64,000 nucleotides of DNA from assembly GCA_016927185.1 (NCBI GenBank), contig JAFGND010000006.1:36675-100674 (forward strand). Reading direction: 5' to 3'. Shown here piece after piece: positions 9,308 to 18,024 of the stretch. A program made the translations under genes and the position numbers. The DNA is from Candidatus Coatesiibacteriota bacterium. GTDB taxonomy: Bacteria > JAFGND01. A model generated the notes under the pieces. It did not search any database. It was given only the letters and a program-made list of their open reading frames with translations, and was not told the DNA's origin. Numbering within the stretch: the first letter of the stretch is position 1; each line of letters opens with the position of its first letter.

Positions 9308-10264
9308 ATGGAGAAGAAAACAAAAAAAGTTTTAGTATATGAAAACGACAGCGGGATTCAAGAAGTATATGCACTTGAGCTAGAACACAGGGGATTCATA
9401 GTCAAGTGTGTCACTGAAGAAAACAGAATTCTGAGAACTCTCAGGAGCAGTGAATACGATATAATTCTTTTCGATATATCAACTGTACCAAGTAATCTAT
9501 ATTCCATGCTGAAAAAGATCAGAAGAGAATTTGAGGAAATCCCGATTGTACTGAATGGTTCTCTTGAACCAAAACAGAAAGAGATGCTCATCAAGAATAT
9601 AATGAATGTCATACTAAAATCTGAAGGTCTGGATGAATTATTCGATGAAATAGTAAGATCAACCAATTCAGGCGAGATAGTCCCCATAGAAGAGGAATCA
9701 CACGAGATTGTTTATGAAGATAATGTTCACATTCAATTTGATTTATATGAGGATGAGGAAGAGGAAACGGATCTTGAAGAAGGATTTCAATTAACAGACT
9801 ATCAGGAAGAAGAAGAGGAACTGGAAGACACAAGTTTCCTCACTCTTGATGACTATGAACCTAGTGCTGCGGCAAAACCTAAGAGGCAGATTTCAAGAAT
9901 GCTGAAATCAAAAGAGGAAGATTATTCAGATAGTGATGATGAAGAGGATTATGAAGATGAAGAAGAAGATGAATATGACGAAGAAGAGGAACTCAAGGAA
10001 GAATATGAAGATGAAGTAGAAGAAGAAAAAATAATAAAGAAACCTACCCCTAAAAAGAAAACTGAAGAGAAAGCAGCAAAGACAACACAGGAAATCAGGA
10101 AAAAACCGAAAGAGAAAGAAAAGGAAGTAAAAAAACCTATCATGATTTCGCAAACTGATGAAGTTTCCTCTGCTTCAAAAAAGAAACCAAAAATAAAACC
10201 AAAGAAGGAGCTTTTCTCCCCAGAAGACTATCTGGATTGGATGTTAGAGGAAGCTGAGAAATGA
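9308..10264 (+). CDS. Receiver-like protein with long acidic/basic tail
   Basis: 318 aa. Residues 7-120 follow the receiver fold: VLVYEND, D56 in LFDIS at the phospho-acceptor place, and K in VILKSEG. The acidic pair is E-N instead of D-D and the Thr/Ser site is Asn, so the domain may be weakly or not phosphorylated. Residues about 130-240 are extremely acidic (runs of Asp/Glu/Tyr), about 240-300 are Lys/Pro/Thr-rich and basic, and a short conserved-looking end ([16 protein letters not shown]) closes the protein. The stop overlaps the guaB start (ATGA), so it leads that operon. Function unknown. Confidence 0.7.
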   Translation: MEKKTKKVLVYENDSGIQEVYALELEHRGFIVKCVTEENRILRTLRSSEYDIILFDISTVPSNLYSMLKKIRREFEEIPIVLNGSLEPKQKEMLIKNIMNVILKSEGLDELFDEIVRSTNSGEIVPIEEESHEIVYEDNVHIQFDLYEDEEEETDLEEGFQLTDYQEEEEELEDTSFLTLDDYEPSAAAKPKRQISRMLKSKEEDYSDSDDEEDYEDEEEDEYDEEEELKEEYEDEVEEEKIIKKPTPKKKTEEKAAKTTQEIRKKPKEKEKEVKKPIMISQTDEVSSASKKKPKIKPKKELFSPEDYLDWMLEEAEK

Positions 10265-11706
10265 CAAGCAAATTTGAAGAACTTGGACTTACATATGATG
10301 ATATTCTCCTTGTTCCTCAAAAAAGCTCTGTTCTTCCTAAAGAAACATCACTGAAAACAAAGCTGACCAAAAAGCTCTATCTAAATATACCCATACTGTC
10401 TGCTGCAATGGATACAGTTACAGAATACCAGATGGCAATTGCATTAGCACAGCTTGGAGGCCTTGGAATCATACATAAAAATATGACATTGAATGCTCAA
10501 TTAACCCAGGTTCAAAGAGTGAAAAGATCAGAATCAGGATTGATAGTAAATCCAATGACCATTTCACCAACTCAGCCTATTTCAGTTGCAAGGGAACTGA
10601 TAGAGAAGCAGGGAATATCGGGTTTACCAGTAATTGATAACGATTTATTGATAGGCATTCTCACCAAACGTGATCTCTGGTTCGAGAAGGACTGGAATAA
10701 AAAAGTGGAAGAGCTAATGACACCTGCTGATAAGTTGATAACCGCTCCAGTAGGGACTTCCCAGGAGCAGGCTCAGGATTTGATGCACAAGTATAAGGTT
10801 GAAAAACTACCTATAATTGACGAAGAAATGCACCTGAAAGGTCTGTACACAATAAAGGATCTCGAAAAACAGACACAATTTCCGGATGCCATAAAAGATG
10901 ATTTAGGAAGATTGTTGGTAGGTGTTGCTATTGGAGCAGGTGACGAAGGGGTAAAGGCAGCTGAAAAGCTCTTGAATGCGGGTGCAGATATAATAGTTGT
11001 AGATTCCGCTCATGGTCATCAAATGATGATTCTGAAAACAGTTGAAGCAATAAAGAGAAAATTCCCTGATTCCAACCTGATTGCAGGTAATGTTGTTACA
11101 AGGGAAGGTACAAGAGATCTCATTGACGCGGGAGCTGATGCAGTCAAGATAGGTGTAGGACCTGGTTCAATTTGCACGACAAGAATTATCGCGGGTGTCG
11201 GGATGCCTCAGATATCAGCGATAATTGAATGTTTTGAGGCTGCAGAAGAAGTTCCCATAATCGCAGATGGCGGGATAAAATATTCTGGTGATATAGTAAA
11301 AGCACTTGCACTTGGTGCTTCTACAGTAATGCTGGGAGGAATGCTTGCAGGAATAGAAGAAAGTCCGGGTGAAATAGTCATTTATCAGGGAAGATCTTTC
11401 AAGACTTACAGAGGCATGGGATCAATAGGTGCTATGAAGAAAGGCAGCAGTCAACGCTATTTTCAGGAAGGAGAAAAGCTTGTCCCGGAAGGAATTGAAG
11501 GCAGAGTTCCATATAAGGGCAAGTTATCTGATTTCATCTTCCAGCTGATTGGAGGTATAAAATCAGGCATGGGTTATGTCGGTGCAAACAACCTTGAATC
11601 ATTGAGATCCAATGCAAGATTCGTAAGAATAACTTCAGCTGGACTAAGGGAAAGTCACCCACACGATGTAATTATTACAAAAGAATCACCAAATTATAAT
11701 CCATAA
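10261..11706 (+). CDS. guaB: IMP dehydrogenase
   Basis: 481 aa, usual length. Converts IMP to XMP with NAD+, the committed step of GMP synthesis. The TIM barrel has the catalytic loop [11 protein letters not shown] with the nucleophilic Cys, the NAD/IMP site [11 protein letters not shown], and the flap [11 protein letters not shown] pair of CBS domains is inserted at about residues 95-210 (GISGLPVID and VEKLPIID). It overlaps the preceding gene by 4 bp and abuts the next with no gap, so it is embedded in a glycan-linked operon. Confidence 0.96.
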   Translation: MTSKFEELGLTYDDILLVPQKSSVLPKETSLKTKLTKKLYLNIPILSAAMDTVTEYQMAIALAQLGGLGIIHKNMTLNAQLTQVQRVKRSESGLIVNPMTISPTQPISVARELIEKQGISGLPVIDNDLLIGILTKRDLWFEKDWNKKVEELMTPADKLITAPVGTSQEQAQDLMHKYKVEKLPIIDEEMHLKGLYTIKDLEKQTQFPDAIKDDLGRLLVGVAIGAGDEGVKAAEKLLNAGADIIVVDSAHGHQMMILKTVEAIKRKFPDSNLIAGNVVTREGTRDLIDAGADAVKIGVGPGSICTTRIIAGVGMPQISAIIECFEAAEEVPIIADGGIKYSGDIVKALALGASTVMLGGMLAGIEESPGEIVIYQGRSFKTYRGMGSIGAMKKGSSQRYFQEGEKLVPEGIEGRVPYKGKLSDFIFQLIGGIKSGMGYVGANNLESLRSNARFVRITSAGLRESHPHDVIITKESPNYNP

Positions 11707-12687
11707 ATGTCAACGATTTTCATTCGTGCAGATGGCTCAACTGAAACTGGTTATGGACATCTGATGAGATGCAGTGTACTGGCAAATCATCTTCAAGAAG
11801 CAGGACATAAAGTAATCTGGATAACAAAAAACCCAAGGAAACTTCCCTGGGGCTTTTTAGGCAAAGGTCCATTCAAGGTATTTGATGCTGAAGAGGGGAA
11901 GGATGAATCTGCTTTATCAGTCATCTTGAAAGCAGGTGGAAAAAAAGATGACTGGATAATTATAGACAGTTACAAGATAACAATCAATGATGAGCTGAAG
12001 CTGAGATCAAATGGTTTCAAGGTGCTGACAATAGACGATAATTGTAATAGAATCTTCGATTGTGACATACTCCTTAATCCAAATCCTCATGCAAAAGAGC
12101 TGAAATACAAAATTGACAGCAAGACTATTTATTTACTGGGTAACGAATATATACTTTTCAGGGAAGATATAATTTCAAATACACCTGTTGACAAGAGATC
12201 ACCTCCAAGGCAAGGCTTGGTAGTTTTTGGAGGAACTGATCGTGCAAAACAAACAGAAAGAATAATAAAGATAATATTCAATACTGATTTTTACTGGAAT
12301 GTAATTCTTCCTGCTGATTATTCTAATTATAAGCCAGATTCGCAATATATAAATTACATCCAGGGACCAGTGGATCTAAAGGAATATCTCAAGATTTCAG
12401 ATTTATATATTGGTTCAGGAGGATTGACAATTCATGAAATGGTTTTTCATGGATTGCTTTGTCTTATCATATCGGTTGCCTCAAATCAAATTCCATCTTC
12501 AGAATACCTTCATAAAAACAAGGTGGTTAATTACCTCGGTCATTACAGGAAAGTGAAAGATGATTTGATAAGAAATGAGATAATCAAGACAATAAAGAAT
12601 GGAAATAAGGATCAATTTCTAAATCTTCATGGATTCATTGATGGTGATGGTTTCAAAAGAGTCATTTCCGCCATGAAACTAAAATAA
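11707..12687 (+). CDS. PseG-like UDP-sugar hydrolase
   Basis: 326 aa. The N-terminus IFIRADGSTETGYGHLMRC is the signature of PseG, which removes UDP from a diacetamido sugar in pseudaminic acid synthesis, using the His of GYGHLMR. The GT-B-like C-terminal half has FGGTD and GSGGLTIHEM. No PseB, C, F, H or I gene lies in the window, so the exact substrate may differ. Its ATG directly follows the guaB stop; the next gene starts 2 bp later. Confidence 0.8.
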   Translation: MSTIFIRADGSTETGYGHLMRCSVLANHLQEAGHKVIWITKNPRKLPWGFLGKGPFKVFDAEEGKDESALSVILKAGGKKDDWIIIDSYKITINDELKLRSNGFKVLTIDDNCNRIFDCDILLNPNPHAKELKYKIDSKTIYLLGNEYILFREDIISNTPVDKRSPPRQGLVVFGGTDRAKQTERIIKIIFNTDFYWNVILPADYSNYKPDSQYINYIQGPVDLKEYLKISDLYIGSGGLTIHEMVFHGLLCLIISVASNQIPSSEYLHKNKVVNYLGHYRKVKDDLIRNEIIKTIKNGNKDQFLNLHGFIDGDGFKRVISAMKLK

Positions 12688-12689
12688 TC

Positions 12690-13682
12690 GTGAAAAAAAT
12701 ACTGATTATCAGGCTTAAGGGTTTTGGTGATATCTTGATGACCAGCCCTGTCTGGAGAAACATCAAACTGAACGATCATTCTACTGAGATCCATCTTCTG
12801 ACAGACAGGAAGATAGCAGAATTATCCCGCATGTATAAGGAACTGGACAAGGTTTATGAAATGGATACTTCTTCCTTGATTAAACAGATTGAACTGATTA
12901 GCTGCTTAAGGAAGGAGAAATACGATTTCGTAATAGATTTATTCTGCAATCCAAGAAGCTCATTCCTGACACTAATTACAAATGCTCCTGTCAGAATTGG
13001 ATTCAATGTGAGGTTCAGGAAACACGCATATAATAAGCTGATCTCTGATGAGTACAGAAAAAAGCATGAAGTAATGCATCATCTAGCAAGCCTTGCTTAC
13101 ATTGACATGAAAATCATCAATGATAAGATTTACCTTCCTGATAGCATAAGAAAAGAATTCAACCTTGAAATCAAAGACAATTCTTTTTTCACTGTTGCCC
13201 CTATGGGAAAATGGAAATGCAAGAGATTCCCTGAAAAGAAGATGGCTGAGATAATTAATCAAATTCATGACAAATTCAAATTATCTTCTGTAGTTCTATA
13301 TGGAGATAGTGAGGAGAAGAAAAGAGCTGAATACATAAAATCTCTGACAGGCAATTCATGCTTGCTTTCTCCAGAATCTGATTTCATGCAGATGGCTTCC
13401 ATAATAGAGAAAAGCTTATTCCTCTTGACAAACGATACTGCCGCATTACATATAGCTGAAGCTCTTGAAAAGCCAATTATTGCGTTTTTCGGTCCCACAA
13501 ATCCCTTAACACAAGGACCCAGATATTCAAGGCATCTGATTATAAAAAATGCTGAAATGGAATGTCTTTGCTGCAATAAGACAGTATGCAAGAAAAACAG
13601 CTGTTTTGAAAATATTGATATGAATAAAGCAAAAAATGAGATAGAAATATTTATAAATTCAATAAGTAATCCTGAAGCCTAA
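12690..13682 (+). CDS. Glycosyltransferase family 9 (heptosyltransferase-like)
   Basis: 330 aa. GT-B fold of the WaaC/WaaF type: N-terminal ILIIRLKGFGDILMTSPVW, central APMGKWKCKRFP, and nucleotide-sugar site NDTAALHIAEALEKPIIAFFGPTNP. The C-terminal Cys cluster (CLCC..C..C) is common in this family. It probably adds a heptose or similar sugar to a lipid A-core glycan on the cytoplasmic face. Translation starts at GTG (12690), 2 bp after the PseG-like gene. Its last 24 bp overlap the end of the convergent DUF5683-like gene. Confidence 0.85.
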   Translation: MKKILIIRLKGFGDILMTSPVWRNIKLNDHSTEIHLLTDRKIAELSRMYKELDKVYEMDTSSLIKQIELISCLRKEKYDFVIDLFCNPRSSFLTLITNAPVRIGFNVRFRKHAYNKLISDEYRKKHEVMHHLASLAYIDMKIINDKIYLPDSIRKEFNLEIKDNSFFTVAPMGKWKCKRFPEKKMAEIINQIHDKFKLSSVVLYGDSEEKKRAEYIKSLTGNSCLLSPESDFMQMASIIEKSLFLLTNDTAALHIAEALEKPIIAFFGPTNPLTQGPRYSRHLIIKNAEMECLCCNKTVCKKNSCFENIDMNKAKNEIEIFINSISNPEA

Positions 13683-14357
13683 TTCAGTTTTATCTCTTGA
13701 TATGCTCGTGACTACTTTAAAGTCTTTATCAGATCTGGCTTTCTCCTTGATTCTACTATTAAATCTCTTGGTAGATCTCAATGCATTTATTGCTGAAAAA
13801 ACATGATTGATTATTGTAACACCGACACAAATGCTTGCGATCTTCAATTGATTCTTGCTTTCATCCATTTTTGAATTGTAATCCTGTCTTGATTTATCAC
13901 TATCCCAGCCATAAGAGAAAGCATCTTCCTTGCCTATCATGTCATAATATCTGCTATCTTTTTCAGAAGGCAGGTCAGCTTCTTTTTCCATAGCTTCTTC
14001 GTCTCCCTGTGCTTCTGCATTCTCTTTATATCTTTCCTTGTTCCAGTGTCTGTCACCGAATTTTCTGTATTCAATTTGCTTATCAAGACCTTTCTTGTGA
14101 TATATGAAGTAAGAACCAACAAGACCAAGCTCAAGCATCATGAAAAAATAGCCACTATCGTTATTGCAGTATAATTCTCCACTGCCAGGGATTATCATTG
14201 AAAAAAGCATTGCCTTGGGAATTGATTTGCTTTGATTTGAGATTTCTTCTATGTCAAGAATTGATTGGGAAGGCATCAGGCCAAATTCCTTATCCATTTC
14301 ATTTTCTGAAAATAGCTGAGAAATACAAATCAATATCACAAGAAATAAGTATTTCAT
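13659..14357 (-). CDS. Secreted DUF5683-like protein
   Basis: 232 aa. Signal peptide residues 1-17 (MKYLFLVILICISQLFS). The segment MLFSMIIPGSGELYC followed by a hydrophobic helix (MLELGLVGSYFIY) matches the DUF5683 pattern of a PGxGxxY motif next to a membrane helix. A charged middle and another hydrophobic segment (IASICVGVTIINHVFSAI) follow. The family has no assigned function. It overlaps the upstream GlmU-like gene by 4 bp and ends inside the convergent GT9 gene. Confidence 0.6.
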   Translation of the reverse strand: MKYLFLVILICISQLFSENEMDKEFGLMPSQSILDIEEISNQSKSIPKAMLFSMIIPGSGELYCNNDSGYFFMMLELGLVGSYFIYHKKGLDKQIEYRKFGDRHWNKERYKENAEAQGDEEAMEKEADLPSEKDSRYYDMIGKEDAFSYGWDSDKSRQDYNSKMDESKNQLKIASICVGVTIINHVFSAINALRSTKRFNSRIKEKARSDKDFKVVTSISRDKTELGFRITY

Positions 14358-15577
14358 CTCTGAATGAAATCTTGTCTGTCAGATCTTGTTATTCCGAAAA
14401 GTCTTCTCAAATGCCTTAATTCCTTTTTTGCACCCTTGTAATCTCTTCTAGACATAACTTTTGTAGCAGTTTCAAGAAATTTAGCCAGATCATATTCCTT
14501 GAAACCTTCTGATCCTCCCCAGCAAAAGCTTGGGAAGTATTTAGGCTGTAAACCATTTCCAATTACATTGCAACCAATTCCTACTGTTGTACCTGAGTTA
14601 AGAAGTGTTCCTATTGCAGTTTTTGAATGATCCCCGATGATTGAGCCCAGTTTTATAAGATTAGTTGTATAAATCCTGTTGGATGCCAATTGTATCCTAA
14701 TCTGGCTGTAATTATTCTTAAGATCAGAAGTAACTGTTTGTGCTCCTATATTCACCCATGAACCAATAATACTGTGACCAATGAAACCATCATGATATTT
14801 GTTTGTATAATCGAATATTATTGAATTTTCTATTTCCCCGTTTACTATAGAATAGGAACCTATGCTTGTCCCCTTGCCTACTTTCCCTCCTTGTATCTTT
14901 GCATACTGGGAAACATACAGAGGACCTTCCAGGTAACTGAAAGGGGCAATTTCAGCAAATTCGTCTATGAAAATTGAGCCTCTTCTGGCATCCAAAACAG
15001 CAAAAGGACTTATCTTCGCAGTTTTCTTGATGAATACTTTCTCATTTCTCATGATGCTGGATGAAGGCTGTGCCTGGAACTCACTCCAGCTAGATTCCGC
15101 TTCTTCAATCTCACAATAATTATCTTCAAGCATCTGCCAGATATATTCATATAGAGTTGGATTTGCTAATGCATGAGTTTTCCTGCATGACAAATCAGGA
15201 TCCCATATGCCTCCTGATTGCTTTATCTCCTGAAGAGTATCCAGTGCTTTCTCTTTGCTAGCCCATAAAGCAACAAGATCATTATCCGAAACATAGCAAG
15301 TATCTCTTTCCTGAATTTGCTTGAGAATGGAAATGGATCTTATTCTTGAGTTTACGAAAATAAAAGAAGTAAGTGGACTTTTCTCAATCTCTTTAGCGAT
15401 TTCCTCATAATCAATATGTCCTAAAGCATGTCCCGGAATAATTATTGTATAGGGGAAATGCCTCATCGCATGCTGAATAGGAGATCCGGTTCCCCTTAAA
15501 AATTCAGCAACTGTTCTGTACATAGCTAACGGGAAAAAATTAGCTATTTTCTTGTCTTCAAAAAAGATTATCTGCAT
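14354..15577 (-). CDS. GlmU-like nucleotidyltransferase / hexapeptide acyltransferase
   Basis: 407 aa. The N-terminus (IIFFEDKKIANFFPLAMYRTVAEFLRG) resembles the NTP_transf_4 domain of GlmU-like proteins. Residues about 185-380 are a left-handed beta-helix of hexapeptide repeats (ENSIIFDYTNKY, IGHSIIGSWVNIGA, GSIIGDHSKTAIGT). Such proteins are thought to activate amino sugars for envelope glycans; the substrate is not shown here. Lies in a minus-strand operon with TolC (4 bp gap) and the DUF5683-like protein (4 bp overlap). Confidence 0.72.
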   Translation of the reverse strand: MQIIFFEDKKIANFFPLAMYRTVAEFLRGTGSPIQHAMRHFPYTIIIPGHALGHIDYEEIAKEIEKSPLTSFIFVNSRIRSISILKQIQERDTCYVSDNDLVALWASKEKALDTLQEIKQSGGIWDPDLSCRKTHALANPTLYEYIWQMLEDNYCEIEEAESSWSEFQAQPSSSIMRNEKVFIKKTAKISPFAVLDARRGSIFIDEFAEIAPFSYLEGPLYVSQYAKIQGGKVGKGTSIGSYSIVNGEIENSIIFDYTNKYHDGFIGHSIIGSWVNIGAQTVTSDLKNNYSQIRIQLASNRIYTTNLIKLGSIIGDHSKTAIGTLLNSGTTVGIGCNVIGNGLQPKYFPSFCWGGSEGFKEYDLAKFLETATKVMSRRDYKGAKKELRHLRRLFGITRSDRQDFIQR

Positions 15578-15581
15578 TCTT

Positions 15582-16886
15582 CTATAACTTTATTGGTTCC
15601 TGAGAAACAATTTTAATAACATCCACATAAGCTTTTATTCCTGCGTAGAGATTATTTATATAAAGCAGTCTTTTGTCAACTAAATCTTTATAAGCATCAA
15701 GAATCTCTCTCATTGTGCCTTTACCTATTCTATATTCTTCTATTCTCTGATTAAGAACCAGACTTGCTTCTTCTACAATTTTCTTATAAAGTTCTGTTCT
15801 TTTCTTATATCTTTCATAATTCCTGTATTGCGTGATAATAGTCTGTTTCATTCCATAGACATTGTCTCTGTATGTTATTTCCGCTTGATCAAGCTGTATC
15901 CTTGCCTGCTTATATGCAGCAGTAGTTGCGAAAGAAGTAAAAATTGGTACAGACAGGTTGAGAGAAAACTGCCATGTAGGATTACCATCAGGATTAAGGG
16001 TATGATCCGTTGGCCAGCTATACGAAAAATTTGCTGATAATGATGGCAAGTGTTCTCCAAACGCTCTTGATTTATTTATTTCAGCTTGTCTTATTGCATA
16101 ATAAGCTTTTCTCTGAGATAATATCTTCTCTCGCGATTCCAGAAGATTGTTGAGATTCAACTCTTTTCTTGGAAAATTCAGGACTTCATTATCATCAATT
16201 TCTATTTCCTTGTCAAACTCAAAAACCAGCAGTCGCTTTAGATTATCTTTGGCTGTTTCCAGTTCATCTTTTGCTTCTGATATACTCAGCTCTTCATTAA
16301 GAAGCTGTAATTCAGCTTCCCTCAATTCAAGATCTACTCCAACCCCTACCCTGTTTCTTTCTCTCGCCAGACTTATCAAGAATTTCAATCTTGGAATATT
16401 CTCTTCTGAGCTCTTTATCTGAGCTTTAGCCTGTGATATGGCAATGAATGATTCTATGACAGATATCACTATTTCATTTCTGTCAATCAAGATCTGAAGA
16501 GTATGGCTTTCACTCTGCAGTTTTTTCAGTCTCACGTTATCTATAAGACTTGTTCCGCTCAATAAATTCTGACTTATTGAGAAAGAAGTGGTAAAATAGT
16601 CAGTATCTTCGTCCAGTGGAGTTCCTGCCCTTCTTGCAGCTTCTCTTTGAGCGTCAGTATAGTTGGTTTTCTCTCTTTTTGAATAGCTCTGATTAAGATA
16701 TATTTTGGGAAGCATTGCAGTATAGGCTTCAATAACTGCCCAACTATTAACATCTACCTGTAAAGAATCGTTTTTAATTGTAGCATTCTTCTTCAACGCA
16801 ATTTCTATTGCTTCCTTCAATGAAATATTTTCTGCTTTCAGAGCAACAGCTATGAAAAAAACTAAAATGAAGCTCCTCAGGAGCAT
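15582..16886 (-). CDS. TolC-family outer-membrane protein
   Basis: 434 aa. Signal peptide residues 1-18, then the two coiled-coil/OEP repeats of TolC proteins: ISLKEAIEIALKKNATIKND near the start, long Glu/Lys-rich helices, a strand-rich region ANFSYSWPTD, and a second helical half ending in YRIGKGTMREILDA. It would form a trimeric exit duct through the outer membrane. No membrane-fusion protein or inner-membrane pump is adjacent, so its partners lie elsewhere. Confidence 0.9.
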   Translation of the reverse strand: MLLRSFILVFFIAVALKAENISLKEAIEIALKKNATIKNDSLQVDVNSWAVIEAYTAMLPKIYLNQSYSKREKTNYTDAQREAARRAGTPLDEDTDYFTTSFSISQNLLSGTSLIDNVRLKKLQSESHTLQILIDRNEIVISVIESFIAISQAKAQIKSSEENIPRLKFLISLARERNRVGVGVDLELREAELQLLNEELSISEAKDELETAKDNLKRLLVFEFDKEIEIDDNEVLNFPRKELNLNNLLESREKILSQRKAYYAIRQAEINKSRAFGEHLPSLSANFSYSWPTDHTLNPDGNPTWQFSLNLSVPIFTSFATTAAYKQARIQLDQAEITYRDNVYGMKQTIITQYRNYERYKKRTELYKKIVEEASLVLNQRIEEYRIGKGTMREILDAYKDLVDKRLLYINNLYAGIKAYVDVIKIVSQEPIKL

Positions 16887-16890
16887 TACT

Positions 16891-17103
16891 CTACTTCTTT
16901 ACCTGATTATATACCCAGTCTTTATTGCAATCGCAAATATCTACGACTTTCCTGACAGGAGACCATTGCTTGCCATTTTTATATCTTGCTTCATACAAAA
17001 CTGCGTGTTGTATTCCTGCTCCACAAACAGGGCACAATTTGGCTTCCTTTTTTTTCTGATCATGTGCGAGTTTTGCTGCAAATGTTCTATCTTTCTTTGC
17101 CAT
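16891..17103 (-). CDS. Small zinc-ribbon-like protein
   Basis: 70 aa, very basic at the N-terminus (MAKKDRTFAAKLAHDQKKK). A CPVCG knuckle and a CDC near the end could bind one zinc ion. No signal peptide. Strong ribosome site AAGGAG before the ATG. It leads the operon with tolC, 4 bp upstream of it. I do not recognise the family; a nucleic-acid-binding or regulatory role is only a guess from charge and Cys spacing. Confidence 0.55.
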   Translation of the reverse strand: MAKKDRTFAAKLAHDQKKKEAKLCPVCGAGIQHAVLYEARYKNGKQWSPVRKVVDICDCNKDWVYNQVKK

Positions 17104-17224
17104 TCAGAGACTCCTTTATTTTATTTAAGTTCAAGCTTTATTTAATACTATACTGGTCAAGTATTTTTTGTCTTAAGCTGGCTAGGCAAATTAATCATTT
17201 TGCTACAACGACTGCAATTCAATG

Positions 17225-17935
17225 CTACTTCCCTGCATTCTTTGTCAAGATTTCCTTTAGCTCATTTTCAAGCATAGTGCGTTCTGCTGGTAATTTTCTT
17301 ATCCTGTCAATAAGATACTGCAAAGCATATTCTCTCTTTATGCTTTTATCAGCTAGAAGTAAGTAAGTTATTAAACCTGCAGTTCCTATTATACCTTTCA
17401 AACCAAATGGTGCAAAATGAACAAAATTTCCCATTTTAACTTTTGGAATTCCTGTCAAGATATAGAATAATGTTATTAAGATTACTATGGTTACTAGTGT
17501 TAACTGAATCCTGCTTACAGTTTTAACTCCAGTAATATTTATCACTATAAATACAATGCATAGAATTACTGATGTCATATGAATATTCACATCAATAACC
17601 AGCAGCAAAAAATGTGAAATGCCGATTAATGTAAAAGATGTCTTGAGTATTGTACTGTACCAGCTTAACAAGGATGATGTCATTCCCAGGGCAGGTCCAA
17701 GGCTTCTTGAGACAAAAAAGAAATCACCTCCTGTCTTGGGCATTGCTGTAATCAATTCAGCAGTACTTACCATGCTTGTCATTGCCAATATACCTGCCAT
17801 AAAATATGACAATACAACTGATGGACCTGTTTTTGCAAATGCAAGACCTGGCAGTATGAAAATTCCGGAGCTAATCATTGCCCCAATGGCGATACTGAAA
17901 ACATCTAATGCGCCTAGTTGCTTCTTAAATTCCAT
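17225..17935 (-). pseudogene. Amino-acid permease remnant with internal deletion
   Basis: 236 aa. Residues 1-185 match the N-terminal part of APC-superfamily permeases (LGALDVFSIAIGAMISSGIFILPG; PKTGGDFFFVSRSLGPALG; GVKTVSRIQ) with about six membrane segments. Full-length relatives have 11-14 segments and over 400 residues. Here, after GTAGLI near residue 190, the sequence jumps to IKREYALQYLIDRI and LENELKEIL, which looks like the cytoplasmic C-terminal tail of the same type of permease. An in-frame deletion of 200 or more residues explains this best. Transport is unlikely. A deliberately short protein cannot be excluded. Confidence 0.6.
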
Positions 17936-18024
17936 ACTGTTTTTGTGTCTGTTTCGAATTCATTTATTGCTGTTTTTCTTGATTCTCTCTGGTTGATCTC
18001 TAAGATATTACTCGGCTTGAACTC

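Noticed and set aside
9926..10153. Phe/Ser-rich antisense ORFs opposite the acidic tail
   Set aside because: They are mirror images of the Glu/Asp/Lys codon runs of the 9308 gene.
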